From assembly GCF_900455735.1 (NCBI RefSeq), contig NZ_UAUI01000010.1:1-64000 (forward strand): a stretch of DNA of 64,000 nucleotides, read 5' to 3'. Position 1 is the first letter of the stretch, and each line of letters opens with the position of its first letter. This document shows, piece by piece, positions 35,858 through 44,353 of the stretch. The notes below the pieces were generated by a model. It searched no databases. It saw only the letters and a program-made list of their open reading frames with translations, and was not told the DNA's origin. The position numbers were made by a program, and so were the translations under genes. This DNA is from Rhodococcus wratislaviensis. Its GTDB lineage: Bacteria; Actinomycetota; Actinomycetes; Mycobacteriales; Mycobacteriaceae.

Positions 35858-38215
35858 ATGTCGATCACGGCCACCTACCGGCTGCAACTGCGCGGTGACT
35901 GCTTCACCCTGGCGGACGCCGCCGCCGTCGCCGACTACCTGGACGACCTCGGGATCTCCCACGTCTATCTGTCGCCGATCCTGACGGCCACCACCGGGTC
36001 GACCCACGGCTACGACGTCACCGACGTGACCCGCGTGTCCCCCGCACTCGGCGGGCGGGAGGCGCTGGCCGCGCTGGCCCAGGAGTTGCGGGGCCGCGGC
36101 ATGGGCCTGGTCGTCGATCTCGTCCCCAACCATGTGGGTGTCGCGAATCCGCGTGAGAACGCGTGGTGGTGGGACGTGCTCACGCACGGTCGCCGCTCCG
36201 AGTACGTCGAGTTCTTCGACATCGACTGGAGCGACGACAACGGCGCAGGCGGCCGGCTCGCGCTGCCCGTCCTCGGATCGGACGCCGATCTCGAGTCGCT
36301 GACCGTCGACCGCTCGGGACCCGAACCGTTGCTCGCGTTCTACGAGCACCGTTTCCCGATCACCCCCGGCACCGACGCCACCGAGCCGAAGGCGGTGCAC
36401 GACGCGCAGTCCTACCGTCTGGTCCCGTGGGACTCCGGGCTCATCGGGTACCGCCGGTTCTTCGCGGTCAGCGAACTGGCCGGCATCCGTCAGGAAGACC
36501 CGCGGGTATTCGAGGCCTCGCACCGCGAACTGCGGAGCTGGGTGGCGGACGAGTTGATCGACGGAGTGCGCATCGACCACCCCGACGGGTTGTCCGATCC
36601 GTCCGAGTACCTCGACCGGCTGCGCGACGTGATCGGCGCTGACCGGTGGCTCGTGATCGAGAAGATCCTCGGCCACACCGAACCACTGGACGACCACCTG
36701 CCGATCGCGGGCACCACCGGCTACGACGCACTGGCCGAACTCGGCGGCGTCTTCGTCGACGCGTCGGGAGCGCCCGCGCTCACTGCCCTGTCGGCGGCCC
36801 GCACGGGCGATCGGGGTGACGCGACGTGGATCCACGATCACGAAACGGCGATCAAACGCGACGTCGCCGGAACCATCCTCGCCCCGGAGGTCCGGCGCCT
36901 CGTCCGCGCGATCCGCGCGGAGACCGGCACCGACAGCAGCGATGCGGACCTGCGCGACGCCGTCGTGGACGCCGTCGCGGCCATGCCCGTGTACCGGTCC
37001 GACTACAGTCCGCTGGCCGGGCTGGCGAAGCGCGTGATCGGTGACGTCCTACGGCGCGAACCGCAACGGTCCGACGCGCTGTCCGCCCTCGCGGCCGCCC
37101 TGATCGCCGGCGGTGAGGCAGCCACCCGCTTCCAGCAGGTGTGTGGCGCGGTGATGGCGAAATCCGTGGAGGACTGCCTGTTCTACCGCACCGCCCGGCT
37201 CGTGTCGCTGCAGGAAGTGGGTGGCAATCCGGCGAACGTCGGCGTCTCCCCCGCCGAATTCCACCTGGCCGCAGCCGAGCGAGCCACCCGGTGGCCGCAG
37301 GCGATGACGACGCTCTCGACGCACGACACGAAGCGCGGGGAGGACGTCCGGTCCCGGATCGGCATCCTGTCGCAGGTGCCGGATCTGTGGGCGGAATGCG
37401 TCGATCAGTGGGAACGCATCGCACCCAGCCCGGATCCCGTCACCGGACTGTTCCTGTGGCAGAACCTGTTCGGGGTGTGGCCGGTCGACGGCCGGGCCGC
37501 GGGCGACGTGCCCGACTTCCGCGACCGCGTCCACGCGTACGCGGAGAAAGCGGTCCGTGAGGCCGGGACCCGGACATCGTGGCACGAGGTGAACGAGGAC
37601 TTCGAAACAGACCTCCACCGTTGGCTGGACACGGTGATCGACGGCACCGTCGGCAGGGCGCTCGGTTCGCTGTGCACCCAGCTGGCCCCGCACGCCTGGT
37701 CGGACTCGCTCGGTCAGAAGCTCCTGCAGCTGTGCGGGCCGGGGATCCCGGACGTGTACCAGGGAACCGAGCTGTGGGAGGACTCGCTCGTCGACCCGGA
37801 CAATCGCCGTCCCGTCGACTACGGCGTGCGACGGACCGTGCTCGCGGGGCTCGGCACTCCCCCGGTCGATGCGACGGGTGCGGCGAAGATGCACGTCGTC
37901 CGCACGGCTCTGCGCCTGCGCCGGGAACGTCCGGACAGTTTCGTCGGCGGGACCTACGCGCCGGTCTTCGCGTCGGGGACCGCGGCGGAGCATCTGATCG
38001 GTTTCACTCGCGGACGACAAGGAGCGGCGCCGGACGTCGTGGCACTGGCCACCCGGCACACCGTCGGACTCGAGCAACGCGGCTGGGGCGACACGACCGT
38101 GACCCTCCCGGACGGCACCTGGACCGATCTGCTCACCTCCGAGGCGTACACCGGCGGCCGCGTCGACACCGCGACGCTGTTCGCCCGCTACCCCGTTGCC
38201 CTTCTGGCCCTGTGA
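35858..38215 (+). CDS. treY: Maltooligosyl trehalose synthase
   Basis: GH13_26 enzyme (785 aa) that turns the reducing end of a malto-oligosaccharide into a trehalose unit by intramolecular transglucosylation. N-terminal TATYRLQLRGDCFTLADAA and YLDDLGISHVYLSPIL are hallmarks. The barrel has GLVVDLVPNHVGV, the nucleophile in DGVRIDHPDGLSDP, the acid/base in LVIEKILGHTEPL and MTTLSTHDTKRGEDVRSRI, which is specific for TreY. It follows glgX by 13 bases with a GGGGACGACG ribosome binding site. Its TGA lies inside palindromic repeat copy C. treZ, the partner enzyme, is 2.2 kb downstream. Confidence 0.95.
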   Translation: MSITATYRLQLRGDCFTLADAAAVADYLDDLGISHVYLSPILTATTGSTHGYDVTDVTRVSPALGGREALAALAQELRGRGMGLVVDLVPNHVGVANPRENAWWWDVLTHGRRSEYVEFFDIDWSDDNGAGGRLALPVLGSDADLESLTVDRSGPEPLLAFYEHRFPITPGTDATEPKAVHDAQSYRLVPWDSGLIGYRRFFAVSELAGIRQEDPRVFEASHRELRSWVADELIDGVRIDHPDGLSDPSEYLDRLRDVIGADRWLVIEKILGHTEPLDDHLPIAGTTGYDALAELGGVFVDASGAPALTALSAARTGDRGDATWIHDHETAIKRDVAGTILAPEVRRLVRAIRAETGTDSSDADLRDAVVDAVAAMPVYRSDYSPLAGLAKRVIGDVLRREPQRSDALSALAAALIAGGEAATRFQQVCGAVMAKSVEDCLFYRTARLVSLQEVGGNPANVGVSPAEFHLAAAERATRWPQAMTTLSTHDTKRGEDVRSRIGILSQVPDLWAECVDQWERIAPSPDPVTGLFLWQNLFGVWPVDGRAAGDVPDFRDRVHAYAEKAVREAGTRTSWHEVNEDFETDLHRWLDTVIDGTVGRALGSLCTQLAPHAWSDSLGQKLLQLCGPGIPDVYQGTELWEDSLVDPDNRRPVDYGVRRTVLAGLGTPPVDATGAAKMHVVRTALRLRRERPDSFVGGTYAPVFASGTAAEHLIGFTRGRQGAAPDVVALATRHTVGLEQRGWGDTTVTLPDGTWTDLLTSEAYTGGRVDTATLFARYPVALLAL

Positions 38216-38255
38216 GTACTTCTTAACCGCCCGCGGTTAACAAGTACTCACAGGG
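38208..38255. repeat. Palindromic 3'-end repeat, copy C
   Basis: A 48-bp hairpin: arms 38208-38230 and 38233-38255 around a CC apex; it contains the treY stop codon (38213-38215). Compared with copies A and B, an added T in the left arm is balanced by an added A in the right arm, so pairing is kept. Only one flanking gene (treY) ends here; the next gene runs in the same direction. Confidence 0.85.
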
Positions 38256-38269
38256 GTACTGGCTCTGGT

Positions 38270-39211
38270 ATGTCGCGACGTGTGGTTGCCCGGGCGTATG
38301 GAGGGCCGGAGGTCCTCGCGGTCGTCGACGCGGAGCCGGTGGGTCCCGCACCCGGCGAGGTGGTGATCGAGGTTCGCGCCATCGGGGTCAACCCGATCGA
38401 CTACAAGCTCTACAGCGGCGCGTTCGGCGCCGACCCGGACGCCCTGCCCCTGCGGCTGGGCAGCGAGGCTGCGGGCATCGTCGGCGAGGTGGGTGACACC
38501 GCGGCCGGACCGGTGGGCCCGATCTCGGTGGGCGACGAGGTGATCGTGTATCCGGTGTCGGAGTCGTACGCGGATCGACTTGTCGTGTCCGGTGATTCGG
38601 TGATCCCGAAACCGGCGTCGTTGCCGTGGAACGAGGCTGCCGGACTTCTCGCGGTGGGTGCCACCGCGGTCGACACCCTCGACACGGCGAACGTCGGCGC
38701 CGGCGACCTCCTGCTCGTGCACGGAGCGTCAGGCGGCGTCGGGTCGTTCGTCGTGCAGTTGGGGCGGGCCCGCGGTGCCACGATCATCGGCACGGCGCGC
38801 CCCGAGCACCACGACTACGTCCGTTCGCTCGGCGCCACCCCGGTGTCCTACGGCACCGGCCTGAGCGATCGGGTCCGTGTCCTGGCACCGGACGGGGTGG
38901 ATGCCGTCATCGACACCGCGGGCAGCGACGAGGCGGTCGACGTGTCCGTGGACCTGGTGCGGGACCGGTCGCGGGTGGTGACGACCGTCCCCGGGCCCCG
39001 GCCGGCGGAAGCCGGTTTCCAGATCGTGGGTGCGCTGGGGCCGGAAGGCATGGAGCCGCGTAAACGGGCCCGCGTCTACCTCGTCGACCTCGCGGGCAAC
39101 GGGGACGTGCGGGTGCGCGTCGCGCGCACGTACGCGCTGTCCGAGGCGGCGCGGGCTCACGCCGATCTCCGGAAACCGCACGCGGCGGGCAAGTTCATCC
39201 TGCTGCCGTAG
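38270..39211 (+). CDS. NADPH:quinone reductase-like medium-chain dehydrogenase
   Basis: A 313-aa MDR-family oxidoreductase without the structural-zinc Cys cluster. N-terminal GroES-like domain contains VNPIDYKLYSG and LGSEAAGIVGEVG; the Rossmann motif is LLVHGASGGVGSFVVQLGRARGA. The EHHDYVRSLGATPV segment follows the second strand and suggests NADPH. It fits the quinone oxidoreductase/zeta-crystallin group, which reduce quinones or alkenals; the substrate is not predictable. It has a TetR gene facing it on the other strand (18 bases between stops), and no obvious ribosome binding site. Confidence 0.85.
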   Translation: MSRRVVARAYGGPEVLAVVDAEPVGPAPGEVVIEVRAIGVNPIDYKLYSGAFGADPDALPLRLGSEAAGIVGEVGDTAAGPVGPISVGDEVIVYPVSESYADRLVVSGDSVIPKPASLPWNEAAGLLAVGATAVDTLDTANVGAGDLLLVHGASGGVGSFVVQLGRARGATIIGTARPEHHDYVRSLGATPVSYGTGLSDRVRVLAPDGVDAVIDTAGSDEAVDVSVDLVRDRSRVVTTVPGPRPAEAGFQIVGALGPEGMEPRKRARVYLVDLAGNGDVRVRVARTYALSEAARAHADLRKPHAAGKFILLP

Positions 39212-39228
39212 GCGGGACGCACCTCGCA

Positions 39229-39855
39229 TCAGTGGAGCAGACTCGCCCGGATCGTCGCTTTCACCCAGTTCCGGTACTCGTCGACGTCCCACCCGCACTG
39301 CCGGCGCAGCATCGAATACACCTGCGGCGACACGACCGTGAACAGCACGTCGGCGGCTCGCTGGACGGAGATCTCGGGACGCAGCAGTTCGTGCGCGGCG
39401 AGTCCCTCGGCGAGCGTCATCGCATTCTCGGCCGAGGCCCGCGCTCCCTCGTCGGCGAACCGCCGCATGTCGTCGTCCGCTCCCGAGGATTCGATCGACG
39501 TCGTCATCAGGGTCCCGGCCCGCTCCAGGACGTCGGTGCTGAATCCGACCATCTGGTCGAGGATCCGTTCGACCGGGTCGCCGTCCCGGGGCACCGGTGT
39601 GGGGGCCGCGGCGCCATCACCCTCGATGGCCGCGTGAAGTACCTCGTGGAACAGTTCCGCCTTGCCACCGGGAAACGCGGTGAACACCGTGCGGGTCGAG
39701 ACCCCGGCGGCCTCGGCCACGGTCCGCACCGTCGTGCTGACGTATCCACGGTCGATGAACAGCCGGGCCGCGGCGTCCCGGACGAGGAGACGGGTCCGGC
39801 GCGCCGATTCCGCACGCAGCGGCGAACTGTAGGGCCTCTTGGCGGATTCGGGCAT
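39229..39855 (-). CDS. TetR-family regulator
   Basis: A 208-aa TetR protein: helix-turn-helix STTVRTVAEAAGVSTRTVFTAFPGGKAELFHEVLHAAI at residues ~40-75 and a divergent ligand domain. The N-terminal extension (MPESAKRPYSSPLRAESARR) is basic. It converges on the quinone-reductase gene, so it need not control it. About 90 bases upstream separate it from the DUF1918 gene in the same direction; no clear palindrome was seen there. Confidence 0.85.
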   Translation of the reverse strand: MPESAKRPYSSPLRAESARRTRLLVRDAAARLFIDRGYVSTTVRTVAEAAGVSTRTVFTAFPGGKAELFHEVLHAAIEGDGAAAPTPVPRDGDPVERILDQMVGFSTDVLERAGTLMTTSIESSGADDDMRRFADEGARASAENAMTLAEGLAAHELLRPEISVQRAADVLFTVVSPQVYSMLRRQCGWDVDEYRNWVKATIRASLLH

Positions 39856-39946
39856 GGGCTCACGATAGACGCATTCGATACATCACTCGTGCAACCAATA
39901 TGGCACGGCGATTCGCCGCACATCGACCAGGCGAAACGCCCGATAC

Positions 39947-40135
39947 CTACGACTTCGGGTGTTCCACCCAGGCATCGGATCCAGGAAACACGAGCGCCTC
40001 GTGGCCGTCGTCGTACCGGACGAGATAGGGCGGTTCGCCGTTCTCTCCGTGTACCTCCACGACCTCGGCGGTCGTCTCGTGCACTCCGACCACCCGCCCC
40101 TGAACGTGCAACCGGTCTCCCACTGCTACGTGCAT
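39947..40135 (-). CDS. DUF1918 small protein
   Basis: A 62-aa protein with an SH3-like small beta-barrel look: VGDRLHVQGRVVGV, TAEVVEVHGENGEPPYLVRYDDGHEALVFPGSDA and a short tail. The GxPPYxVRxxDGHE-x-L-x-FPGxDA pattern is the signature of DUF1918, which is common and single-domain in actinobacteria, with no known function. A GAGGAG ribosome binding site sits 7 bases before the ATG. It lies in the gap between treY and treZ and is transcribed against them. Confidence 0.85.
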   Translation of the reverse strand: MHVAVGDRLHVQGRVVGVHETTAEVVEVHGENGEPPYLVRYDDGHEALVFPGSDAWVEHPKS

Positions 40136-40244
40136 GACTGCTCCTCGCGACGTTCGAGTCCGTACTCTCAGCTTGCTACTTCCGGAACCGGGGCGAAAGG
40201 GCCGACTCGCCGCCATCTCTGCCGGCGTGTGCCATCGTGGGGAC

Positions 40245-40394
40245 ATGGCTACGTATCGATACCTCGACAAGGACCGTAACGTGCTCGAGGAGCAGGACTT
40301 CGGCACCGTGCAGGACGCCGAGGAACACCGGTTGTCCGTTCTCGGCGCCGAGATCATCGAGGAGGTCGAGGACTCCGGCACGCCCGAGAGCTGA
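40245..40394 (+). CDS. 49-aa acidic protein upstream of treZ
   Basis: MATYRYLDKDRNVLEEQDF opens a short acidic protein with a predicted beta-hairpin and one helix (AEEHRLSVLG). No family recognised. It has the same strand as treZ, ends 40 bases before it, and has only a weak GGGGA just before the ATG. It could be a real small gene or a chance frame; the codon usage is like its neighbours. Confidence 0.5.
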   Translation: MATYRYLDKDRNVLEEQDFGTVQDAEEHRLSVLGAEIIEEVEDSGTPES

Positions 40395-40434
40395 CTGTTC
40401 TGCGCGGCCCGCCGCGTCGAGGCATGCTGATCGG

Positions 40435-42168
40435 GTGCACACATTCGAGGTATGGGCCCCGATTCCGGAATCCGTCTCTGTAGAGGTCGACGGCCGACGC
40501 CACGACTTGACGCCGTCACCGGACGGATGGTGGCGAGCCGACGTCGACGCGTCGCCGGATTCCCGGTACGCGTTTCTCCTCGACGACAGCGACACCCCAC
40601 TTCCCGATCCCCGGTCACCGCGCCAGCCCGACGGAGTCCACAGTCCGTCGCAGCTCCACACCCTCGACGAGAGCCTCTGGACCGACTCGCGGTGGACCGG
40701 GCGGCAACTCGCCGGCTCCGTCGTCTACGAATTGCACGTCGGCACGTTCACCCCGGAGGGCACGTTCGCAGCCGCCGTCGACAAGCTCGACCACCTCGTC
40801 GCCCTCGGCGTCGACTTCGTGGAACTGATGCCCGTCAACGGTTTCAACGGGACCCACAACTGGGGCTACGACGGGGTTCTCTGGTACACGGTGCACGAGG
40901 GTTACGGCGGGCCGGACGGACTGCAGACCCTCGTCGACGCGTGCCACGCCCGCGGTCTCGGCGTGGTCCTCGACGCCGTGTACAACCACCTCGGACCGTC
41001 CGGCAACTACCTCGACCGGTACGGCCCGTACCTGGCGCAGGGCGCCAATACGTGGGGCCGGAGCATCAATCTGGACGGACCGGACAGCGGCGAAGTACGC
41101 CGATACATCATCGACAACGCGCTGCGGTGGTTCCGCGAGTTCCACATCGACGCGCTCCGCCTCGACGCGGTCCATGCGCTCGTCGACCACACCGCCACCC
41201 ACCTTCTCGAGGACCTGGCCATCGAGACCCGCCGGCTGTCCGCGCATCTGAGGCGGCCGTTGACGCTGATCGCCGAGAGCGACCTCAACGATCCGCGCCT
41301 GATCACGTCGCGGTCGGCAGGCGGCTGCGGCCTCGACGCCCAGTGGGACGACGACGTGCATCACGCCATTCACGCCGCGGTCTCGGGCGAGAGGCAGGGC
41401 TATTACGGGGATTTCGGTTCGATGGCCTGCCTCGCCGACACTCTGCGCCAGGGGTGGTTCCATGCGGGCACGTTCTCGACGTTCCGCGGTCGCACCCACG
41501 GCAGGCCGCTGGATACCCGCCGGACCCCGGCCAGTTCTCTGGTCACGTACACGTGCACACACGATCAGATCGGCAACCGGGCGATCGGCGACCGCCCCGG
41601 CACGTATCTCGATTCCGGGCAGCTCGCCGTGAAGGCCGCGCTCGTGCTGTGCTCGCCGTTCACGCCGATGCTGTTCATGGGTGAGGAGTGGGGGGCGAGC
41701 ACCCCGTTCCAGTTCTTCACCTCCCACCCCGAACCGGAACTCGCGAGAGCGACGGCGGAGGGGCGCAAGGCCGAGTTCGCCGAGCACGGCTGGAGCACGG
41801 ACGACGTCCCCGACCCGCAGGACCCGGAGACGTTCGAGCGGTCCAAGCTCGACTGGGACGAACTGGTCCGCGAACCGCATGCCCGGCTGCTCGACTGCTA
41901 TCGCTCGTTACTGCACCTACGACGGGAGCGCGCCGAGTTGACGGATCCGTGGCTCGAGAACCTGTCCGTCGACTACGACGAGGCGGAGCAGTGGATCGTG
42001 GTGCACCGCGGGGCACTTCGGATCGCGTGCAACCTGGGTGCCGAACCGGTGACCGTCCCGGTCGGCGGCTCCCCTGTGCTGTGGTGGGAGCCGCCGACAC
42101 AGGACGAGACCGCGTCGGCGACGGTGCTACCGGGTCACTCGTTCGTGGTGCTCGACAGCTCGCCCTGA
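40435..42168 (+). CDS. treZ: Maltooligosyl trehalose trehalohydrolase
   Basis: GH13_10 enzyme (577 aa) that releases trehalose from the maltooligosyl trehalose made by TreY. An N-terminal beta domain (HTFEVWAPIPESVSVEVDG) precedes the barrel: SVVYELHVGTFTPEGTF, FVELMPVNGFNGTHNWGYDG, VVLDAVYNHLGPSGNY, nucleophile in IDALRLDAVHALVD and acid/base in LIAESDLNDPR. A TCTHDQIGNRAIGDR block is diagnostic. GTG at 40435 gives the conserved short N-terminus; no ribosome binding site is seen. Its last 34 bases overlap the convergent MFS gene. It is separated from treX-treY by four unrelated genes, unlike the compact M. tuberculosis operon. Confidence 0.95.
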   Translation: MHTFEVWAPIPESVSVEVDGRRHDLTPSPDGWWRADVDASPDSRYAFLLDDSDTPLPDPRSPRQPDGVHSPSQLHTLDESLWTDSRWTGRQLAGSVVYELHVGTFTPEGTFAAAVDKLDHLVALGVDFVELMPVNGFNGTHNWGYDGVLWYTVHEGYGGPDGLQTLVDACHARGLGVVLDAVYNHLGPSGNYLDRYGPYLAQGANTWGRSINLDGPDSGEVRRYIIDNALRWFREFHIDALRLDAVHALVDHTATHLLEDLAIETRRLSAHLRRPLTLIAESDLNDPRLITSRSAGGCGLDAQWDDDVHHAIHAAVSGERQGYYGDFGSMACLADTLRQGWFHAGTFSTFRGRTHGRPLDTRRTPASSLVTYTCTHDQIGNRAIGDRPGTYLDSGQLAVKAALVLCSPFTPMLFMGEEWGASTPFQFFTSHPEPELARATAEGRKAEFAEHGWSTDDVPDPQDPETFERSKLDWDELVREPHARLLDCYRSLLHLRRERAELTDPWLENLSVDYDEAEQWIVVHRGALRIACNLGAEPVTVPVGGSPVLWWEPPTQDETASATVLPGHSFVVLDSSP

Positions 42169-43700
42169 CGGTCGCGCAGCATCCGCAGGACGAGGATGGC
42201 GGTCGCGAACAGGATCACGGCCGTCGCGCCCGCGGCGACGTGCATGCCGTCGACGAACGCCGACTGCGCGGACTCCAGGAACGCCGCCCGGACCGTCTCC
42301 GGGAGGTGCTGGGCCTCCGCGACGGCGGCACCGAGCGTGCCCTGCGCGGGCTCGACCTGTTCCGGTGGCAGCATCGACGTGTCGAGGCCGCTCCGGAAAA
42401 TCGCCATGACGACGCTGCCGAGCACTGCGACGCCGAGTGCGATACCGAGTTCGTACGCGGTCTCGGACACCGCGGAGGCGGCGCCGGCCCGTTCGGGCTC
42501 GACGGCGCTGACCACGAGGTCGGACGTCAGGGTCAGTGCGATTCCGACACCGGCGCCTGCGAGGCCGAAGCCGATGACGAACATCGTCGGGGCACCGTCC
42601 ACACCGAGCGTGAGCATCAGCGCCGCACCCACCGCCGCGGTCGCGAGACCGCCGCCGAGCACGTGCGACGTGGCCCACCGGCGGACCATCCAGGCCGCCG
42701 CGAGTGCGGTGACCGCGCTCATCAGCATGCCGGGCAGCATCAGCACGCCCGATTCGAACGCGCTGTTACCCAGCACCAACTGCAGGTACTGCGAGCCGAA
42801 GAACAGCACGCCGGCCAGCGCGAAGATGGACAGCAGGTTGGTGAGGACGGCGGTCGAGAACGCCGGCTTGGCGAACAGGCCGATGTCGATCATCGGGTCC
42901 TTCATCGCCTTCTGCCTGCGCACGAACACCACACCGGACACGACGCCGACGAGTCCGACGGCGAGCAGCACCGGGTCGACACCGTGCACCACGGTCTCCT
43001 TGACCGCGTAGACCAGCGGCAGCATCGTCGTCATCGACAGCGCCGCGCTGAGCAGGTCGAAGCGTCCCGGGGCGGGGTCCTTGGACTCGGGAATGACGAG
43101 CGGTCCCACGGCGATCAGAACCAGCATCACGGGGATGTTGATCAGGAACACCGAACCCCACCAGAAGTGCTCGAGCAGCCAGCCGCCGATCAGCGGGCCC
43201 GCCGCGGTGCCGCCACCGGCCATCGCGCCCCACACGCCGATGGCGAGGGTCCGCTGGCGAGGGTCGACGAAGATCGTGCGGATCAGACCGAGTGTCGCGG
43301 GCATCAGCGTCGCACCCGAGATTCCCTGCAGTACGCGCGCCGCGATCAGCATCTCGGGTGTCGGCGACCACGCCGCGATCAGCGACGCGATGCCGAATCC
43401 GGCGGCACCGACGAGCAGCAGGCGACGCCGTCCGATCCGGTCGCCGAGCGTGCCCATCGTGATGAGCAGGCCGGCGAGGACGAACGAGTAGACGTCGATG
43501 ATCCACAGCAGCTGTGTGCTGCTGGGTTCGAGGTCTGCGCTGATGAACGGCAATGCGAGGTCGAGCACTGTGCCGTCGACGGCGATCAGGAGGACGGCGA
43601 AGGCCAGGACGACCAATCCGAGCCAGTCTCGGCGTGATGCGGAGGTCTGATCCGGCGCGCCATGAGCGTCGTTGATCCCGCGATCCGTGGAGACAGACAT
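42135..43700 (-). CDS. DHA2-type MFS drug exporter
   Basis: A 521-aa MFS transporter with 14 predicted helices of the DHA2 (drug:H+ antiporter) group. The N-terminal helix reads LGLVVLAFAVLLIAVDGTVL, with VDGTVLDLALPFIS matching the family signature that follows helix 1. GTLGDRIGRRRLLL is the cytoplasmic loop motif A, and RVLQGISGATLMPATLGLI is the drug-antiporter motif in helix 5 region. It is divergent from a TetR gene with two operator-like palindromes between them, the usual set-up for a repressed efflux pump. Substrates probably include hydrophobic cations or quaternary ammonium compounds. The 3' end overlaps treZ. Confidence 0.92.
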   Translation of the reverse strand: MSVSTDRGINDAHGAPDQTSASRRDWLGLVVLAFAVLLIAVDGTVLDLALPFISADLEPSSTQLLWIIDVYSFVLAGLLITMGTLGDRIGRRRLLLVGAAGFGIASLIAAWSPTPEMLIAARVLQGISGATLMPATLGLIRTIFVDPRQRTLAIGVWGAMAGGGTAAGPLIGGWLLEHFWWGSVFLINIPVMLVLIAVGPLVIPESKDPAPGRFDLLSAALSMTTMLPLVYAVKETVVHGVDPVLLAVGLVGVVSGVVFVRRQKAMKDPMIDIGLFAKPAFSTAVLTNLLSIFALAGVLFFGSQYLQLVLGNSAFESGVLMLPGMLMSAVTALAAAWMVRRWATSHVLGGGLATAAVGAALMLTLGVDGAPTMFVIGFGLAGAGVGIALTLTSDLVVSAVEPERAGAASAVSETAYELGIALGVAVLGSVVMAIFRSGLDTSMLPPEQVEPAQGTLGAAVAEAQHLPETVRAAFLESAQSAFVDGMHVAAGATAVILFATAILVLRMLRDRQGELSSTTNE

Positions 43701-43743
43701 TTATCTTCCTGCGACTTTCCGATTAGAGAGCTGGCGGTAATGA

Positions 43744-43794
43744 ACCGTCCAGCCGGTACAGTTCCGTTACATTACCGTGAACCGTCCGGACGGT
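43744..43794. promoter_or_regulatory. Two operator palindromes between the MFS and TetR genes
   Basis: ACCGTCCGGACGGT (43781-43794) is a perfect 14-bp palindrome; ACCGTCCAGCCGGT (43744-43757) is a diverged copy with two mismatched pairs, 37 bases away. Both lie in the divergent promoter region, so a TetR dimer on each is likely. Confidence 0.75.
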
Positions 43795-43824
43795 AAAGTT
43801 ATTTCCCGGGTACAGTCCGTCACC

Positions 43825-44349
43825 ATGGCTGCCGGTACGCGCGATCGAATACTCGACGCCCTCGAGAAGCTGCTGCTCGACGTGGGAATAGCCCAGGTGA
43901 CCCTCGAAGCCGTCGCGGCGGAGGCGGGAGTCTCCAAAGGCGGACTCCTCTACCACTTCCCCAGCAAGGAAGCCCTCCTCGCCGCCATGGTGCGCCGGCT
44001 CGGTGAGCGTGCGGACGCCCAGCGCGCCGACGCCGTGTCCGGCGGCACGTCACTGTCCGAGTGGTATCTCCAGGTCCCCGACGCGAGCACCACCGAGGAA
44101 CTCGCCCTCTACCGGTCGACCATCGCCGCGCTACGGAGCGTCGACGGTCAGCACGACGAGATCCAGAAGGCCGTTACCGAAGTGATGCGCGGCTGGGACG
44201 AAGGTCTCCAGAGCGAGATCGACGACCCCGTGCAGGCCGAGATCGTGCGCCTCGTCGGCGACGGCATCTACCTGGCCGCCCTGCTCGGGCTCCCCATGCC
44301 CGAGCCCGAGCTGTACAAGATGGTCGTCGCGCGGCTGCTGCAGAAGTAG
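43825..44349 (+). CDS. TetR-family repressor of the divergent efflux gene
   Basis: A 174-aa TetR regulator. The DNA-binding domain is TLEAVAAEAGVSKGGLLYHFPSKEALLAAMV, close to the QacR/TetR group with the GGLLYHF recognition helix. The C-terminal ligand domain is compact. ATG 43825 (MAAGTRDRILDALE) is chosen because the frame opening at 43777 would place codons over the perfect operator; TACAGT 8 nt upstream suggests a leaderless message. It most likely represses the MFS exporter and itself until an exported drug binds. Four bases separate its stop from the convergent ilvA stop. Confidence 0.9.
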   Translation: MAAGTRDRILDALEKLLLDVGIAQVTLEAVAAEAGVSKGGLLYHFPSKEALLAAMVRRLGERADAQRADAVSGGTSLSEWYLQVPDASTTEELALYRSTIAALRSVDGQHDEIQKAVTEVMRGWDEGLQSEIDDPVQAEIVRLVGDGIYLAALLGLPMPEPELYKMVVARLLQK

Positions 44350-44353
44350 CGGC

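Noticed and set aside
32671-35874. A 1067-codon open frame on the minus strand over bioA and glgX
   Set aside because: Antisense of two clear enzymes, no domain recognised.
13051-38255. The palindromic repeat as a CRISPR repeat
   Set aside because: Copies are single and kilobases apart, with no spacers and no cas genes in the window.
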